Shown piece after piece: positions 59,981 through 64,000 of a stretch of 64,000 nucleotides of DNA; position 1 is the stretch's first letter, and every line of letters starts with the position of its first letter. The stretch spans positions 65,005 through 129,004 of the forward strand of contig JBBBWG010005557.1 in NCBI GenBank assembly GCA_037176905.1, in the 5' to 3' direction. The notes below the pieces were generated by a model. It worked only from the letters and a program-made list of their open reading frames with translations, was not told the origin of the DNA and made no database searches. Source of the DNA: Azolla pinnata. Lineage: Eukaryota; Streptophyta; Polypodiopsida; Salviniales; Salviniaceae. The position numbers were made by a program, and so were the translations under genes.

Positions 59981-61146
59981 ACAGCATGCATGCATGCCCA
60001 TGTTCCCAATGTATGTATGCATGTATATGCACATACATACATACGGATGTATGTATGCATGTATATGCACGTACGTACGTACGAATGTATGTATGCATGT
60101 ATATGCACGTACGTACATACGAATGATGCATGTATATGCACGTACGTACGTACGAATGTATGTATGCATGTGTATGCACGTACGTACGTACGAATGTGTG
60201 GACGTACATACGACACACATGCATATGTATGTACATACGAATGTACGTATGAATGTGCGTACACACACACATACATGCATATAAGCGGCCTTCACATATG
60301 CATACATGTCCATGCTTTGTATGCATGTGCATGTACGTATGCCCATGCACACATGCATGTACGTATGCCCATGCACACATGCATGTAATGATCGTATCAC
60401 GTGTGCATGCATGTCTATGCGTATGTATGTGGATGTCGGGATGGTGCGTGCTTATGTATGTATGTGCATGTGGCTGCATGCATGCATGGATGTATTGCGC
60501 AAGGATGTGCACGTGCGCACGTGGGGACCGCACGTGCGTGGATTGGACGCCCGCCACATGCATGTTCGCATGGGATGCATGCATGTGCGCCTGCATGTAT
60601 GTGCATGCACGTACGGATGAATGTGCGGATGCATCAATGCATGTCCATGTGGATCTTCATGCATGCCCATGCTTTTGTATGTATGCGCATGCAGGCATGC
60701 CAACGCGCACATACATGTGTGGTTGTGCGACGCTGCGTATGCATGCATGCATGCCTCTGCATGTGCGTATGCATATGGATGTAGGGATGGTGCTTGCGTA
60801 TGTATGCATATGTGGGTGCATGCATGCATGCGTGCCATGCACAAGGATGTGCACACGTGCACGTGGGGATGCATGCATGTGCGGGATGCATGCATGGATG
60901 TTCGCTACGCGCATGTTCTCATGGCATGGATGCATGCATGTGGGGGATGTATGGGTGAATGTTTGCTACGCGCATGTTCTCATGGGATGGATGCATGCAT
61001 GTGCAAGATGTATGGATGAATTTTCGCCACATGCATGTTTCTCATGGGATGGATGTATGCATGCGCGGGATGTATGGATGAAGAATGTTCGCTACATGCA
61101 TGCTGTCATGGGATGGATGCATGCATGCATGCATGTGCGCCTGTGT
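59981..61146. repeat. CATGCA/TACG-rich tract upstream of the peptidase gene
   Basis: About 1.15 kb of almost alternating purine-pyrimidine sequence built from ATGC, ATGT, GTAC and ACGT tetramers. Within it a ~130-bp block (GGATGTCGGGATGGTGCGTG at 60431, GGATGTAGGGATGGTGCTTG at 60777) is repeated at an offset of 346. At 60895-61130 a ~65-bp unit (GCATGTTCTCATGGGATGG) is repeated about four times. Long open frames on both strands are Cys/Met/His-rich artefacts of the repeat. Confidence 0.93.
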
Positions 61147-61150
61147 GCGT

Positions 61151-63791
61151 ATGGATCCTGCGCTGCTCCCCGAGCCGCTACGAAGAATGGATCGTGCCTT
61201 CTTCGCCGTCGCCATCTCCATCTGCAGAGGAACGAAGCTCCGTCGCTACTCGTCCTCGGCATCTGCTGGCCTCTACGGCTACCCGGTCCTCAAATCTGCA
61301 ACCGGCTTCCAAACTTTCGCGCAGGATGCCATCGAACGGTATGCCCTCTCGCTCGCTTACCTCGCCTAGTCTGGCTTTTCCATTCGTCTTCCCTTCCGTT
61401 CCCCGATCCAAAGAGATCTTATGTTCGTTCAAACCTTTCGAGAATTCATCGAAATTGATAAGATGGAATGGCATCTGGTTCACCGCTTTGGGTATCAGTA
61501 CCATGGCATTCAACTTGAATGGTTTTAACTTCAACCAATCTGACAAAGTTCGAAATCGAAACTCCTGTCCTACTTCCTTTCAATGCGGAGAAAGAAAGAG
61601 ACTAGAGTTTTTGTGGTTTGATAGAAGGAAATGTAAAGAGTGGACCGGGTTTTCCACTGCCCAAGCTGGATCAAAACCATGTATTTTTGAACTTTGCCGA
61701 ATTCAATATGCAGATCGGATGAATTGATCGAGTCCATCAGAACCACCCCTCCTTCCATGGAGACTATTCGGCTTTTTGATGAGCTCTCAGATACGGTAAG
61801 AAATCGTTTCCTTTCCATGTTCTCTCTGGTCTTTCAACTCAATGTGTTTTGTTACTGCCTCTAAACTAAAGGCGTTAGAGGTGAAAATTTGTTCTGATAT
61901 TGATGCCTAGGGATATTCTTCAGTTAATTCTGTGCCTTGTCTTTTCTCACCGTGTTGCATTGAACACTTCCCTGCTACAGATGGCAGATGAATACATAAT
62001 GTTGCGTATGAAATGACTGTGGTGTTTCTGCTGTGATGGAAGAATTGGCTATTTTCGGCGGATTGTCGTTTTCATATTTTGCTGAATTATTTTCCACAAA
62101 TTGCTCTAGTTTGCAAAGGGTACGAATGATGATGGGTGAAAAAGGAAGAGTTTTGTGTCTTGAATATATTTGATATGGTTGTCAACAAACTCATCGTTGT
62201 ATGTCTACGAGATTTTCCAGAAGTATTTAGCCTGTATTCGAGATTTAATGTATTCTATTTTTAACTTTTATTCTAAATTGAACACCCAGAAGTATTTAAC
62301 ATGTATTCTAGATTTTCCAACTTCTGTTCCAAAAAGCTCCATATCTTCTTCGTATTTAACGTATCAAACAAGTATTAATCATCGATTGCAAAAAAAGGTA
62401 GGATTTGAAATATTTAATATATTTATACCAAGTATTTTAAAAGAGAAAATAGGATACTTTTTAAAATACTTAGCGTACTCCTTCTACGATTATCTTTTGT
62501 CAAGTATTTTACAAGTATAATATTCAATGCCGTCAGTCTTTATTTCTGGGGTGAATGTCTTCTTATCGCTTGTTTGTCTTCACCATGTTTTCTATAAGCA
62601 GGTATGCACAGTGATTGACTCTGCGGAGCTATGCAGAAATACACACATTGATTCGTAAGGTTTTCTTGCCATTTTGTCAACATATAGTGCAAGGGAAGCC
62701 ATGTTTTCCTGGCAAATGTTCCATAATAATGATGGATCTTAGGTTTCCAAATATACAATTTACGTTGTTAGATGGAAATTTCAATGATGGTTCAGTATCA
62801 TACAAGATATTTTATATATTCCAGATAGCTTAGGCAACAATACAGTGCATTAGGCCTTACATACTGTGCTCAAGTAAACTTCGGACTAGTTGTAAGCCAT
62901 TGGGTGTAAGTTGTAAGTCTTGGGCCATTTTCATTTTTAATGGAATAATATATCTTCCTACAAAAAAAAGGAAATTCCCTAAACTTTCTCATTTCTCCTA
63001 TTGTGTTTGCTCCCTAAAACCCAAAGACAGTCTGCTTGCTTGGCGGCTATTCCTGTAAGAGGATTTGACAGAAATCGTGTTTCCTTGCAAGAGATTAGCC
63101 TGTTTGCCTTCCACTTTCTTAATGTGGAACCCAATCTTTCAAACTACATGTTATTAATGTCTTGGAACTCAAAACTAAAAACATGCCTACAGTAACAAGC
63201 AATAAGAGAATAGTTTGAACAATGTTAGCTGAGATAACTAATGCTCACTCATGTCATTGATCCCTTAAGGACATCATGTTGCTCTCTTCAACTGCCACAG
63301 AAATGGAGGCACTCTAACAAACACTCATGTCATGAATTTCCGAAGGAACTATATTGCGTAACCACCACAGAAATGAAGACCTGGTCTTAGTATTTCTAGG
63401 TGACAAATATGCAACAATTTTCTGCGCCTAGAAGGCATCAATAAATAAAATGTCGCCAGGGATTGATAAGGATAACGTGGGTTCTTAAATGTCCTGTTTT
63501 TGAGACAATCACTATGGTTTTACAGATATATACGGTGTGGAACTTTCTTTGTTTGATGTCCTTATGCATCTGAGTAATAGGCAATATATGGATAATAATA
63601 TTTTATCATAAATGTTTGCACATTGGGCTCACATTTCTCACACTTCACAACAGCATAATATATCTGCTCCAAATTCCTGTTAGTACAAAGCATGGGAGTG
63701 ACCTTTAAACGCATTTTTTTTAAATTGATTTTTCAGAGACTTTGTAAAGGAGTCTAGTCAAGCGTCAATGAGGATGTATGAATATCTCCAT
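61151..63791 (+). CDS. MIP: Mitochondrial intermediate peptidase (M3A), 5' part
   Basis: An organellar oligopeptidase of the M3A metallopeptidase family; in Arabidopsis and yeast the homologue (Oct1/MIP) trims octapeptides from imported mitochondrial precursors. Four exons are visible: 61151-61338, 61714-61795, 62602-62654 and 63737-63791, joining in frame to about 126 residues; the rest, with the HEXXH zinc site, must lie beyond 64000. The start may be 61151 ([14 protein letters not shown]) or the in-frame ATG at 61187 ([15 protein letters not shown]), which begins a better presequence. Family blocks follow: [56 protein letters not shown] and [13 protein letters not shown]. The gene is divergent from the FKBP gene, and the CATGCA repeat tract ends only a few bases before the first ATG. 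Confidence 0.9.
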
Positions 63792-64000
63792 GTGAGTATC
63801 TAGTAGACAGTCTACTAATCCAATTTTAGGTATCATTTCAAATACAATAATGTAAATTCTGTGCTTACCATGGTAGCTTTGTATTCACTGCTGCTTTCAT
63901 TAATGATCCTCTTTTTTCATACATTCGTACTGGAAGTTTAAGCGAGTACCTAGCTTTGTCTCCATCCTAATACGGTAAAATTGTGAACAATAATATCTGC

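Noticed and set aside
60253-61458. 401-residue Cys/Met/His-rich frame (+) and 208-residue frame (-)
   Set aside because: They arise from ATGC/ATGT/TACG tetramer repeats whose other frames are open as well. The 3' end overlaps the real peptidase exon in another frame.

Overview
This window is nuclear DNA from a flowering plant. The evidence is GT-AG introns, plant-only gene families (a class B auxin response factor, a starch-synthase-like plastid protein, a thylakoid-lumen FKBP), telo-box (AAACCCTA) promoter motifs and very abundant microsatellites. Coding regions are not strongly GC-biased, so a grass is unlikely; I cannot name the species. The protein-level identifications below come from reading spliced translations by eye, without any database search.

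Layout: (1) 1-3.4 kb holds a TTC-rich minisatellite and non-coding DNA. (2) 3598-7802 (+) is a complete SURP/G-patch splicing factor (SUGP1-like, 8 exons); its first intron carries an exact 349-bp tandem duplication and its upstream region a (TTAGGG)6 block. (3) 9394-11178 (-) is an unrecognised plant protein with a coiled coil and a C-terminal membrane anchor; its stop codon sits inside a 45-bp tandem repeat. (4) 11.2-16.5 kb is non-coding, with a ~610-bp GAT/GGT tract. (5) 16509-19569 (-) is a four-exon alpha/beta hydrolase. (6) 19.7-20.5 kb is a fold-back repeat element, followed by non-coding DNA. (7) 22505-35508 (-) is a 13-kb, ~20-exon starch-synthase-like gene (SS5-like) whose glycosyltransferase motifs are eroded. 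(8) 35.5-40.9 kb is repeat-rich. (9) 40910/41009-45935 (+) is a complete class B ARF. (10) 46-52.2 kb has no secure gene; it holds an assembly gap, telo-box clusters and hairpins. (11) 52273-58257 (-) is an eight-exon lumenal FKBP (FKBP16-1-like). (12) 58.3-61.15 kb holds a 220-bp tandem repeat and a 1.1-kb CATGCA/TACG-rich tract that runs to the start codon of (13) a mitochondrial intermediate peptidase (M3A) gene, 61151 to at least 63791 (+), whose 3' part lies beyond the window.

The genes do not form a pathway: two act in plastids (granule-initiation-type starch protein, lumenal FKBP), one in mitochondrial import processing, one in splicing and one in auxin transcription. The most interesting points are the starch-synthase-like probable pseudoenzyme, a dispersed repeat family found close to three gene starts (19.7, 35.6 and 39.2 kb), and the dense CATGCA (RY-element) tract at the peptidase promoter. 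I did not find a convincing wholly new multi-gene system.
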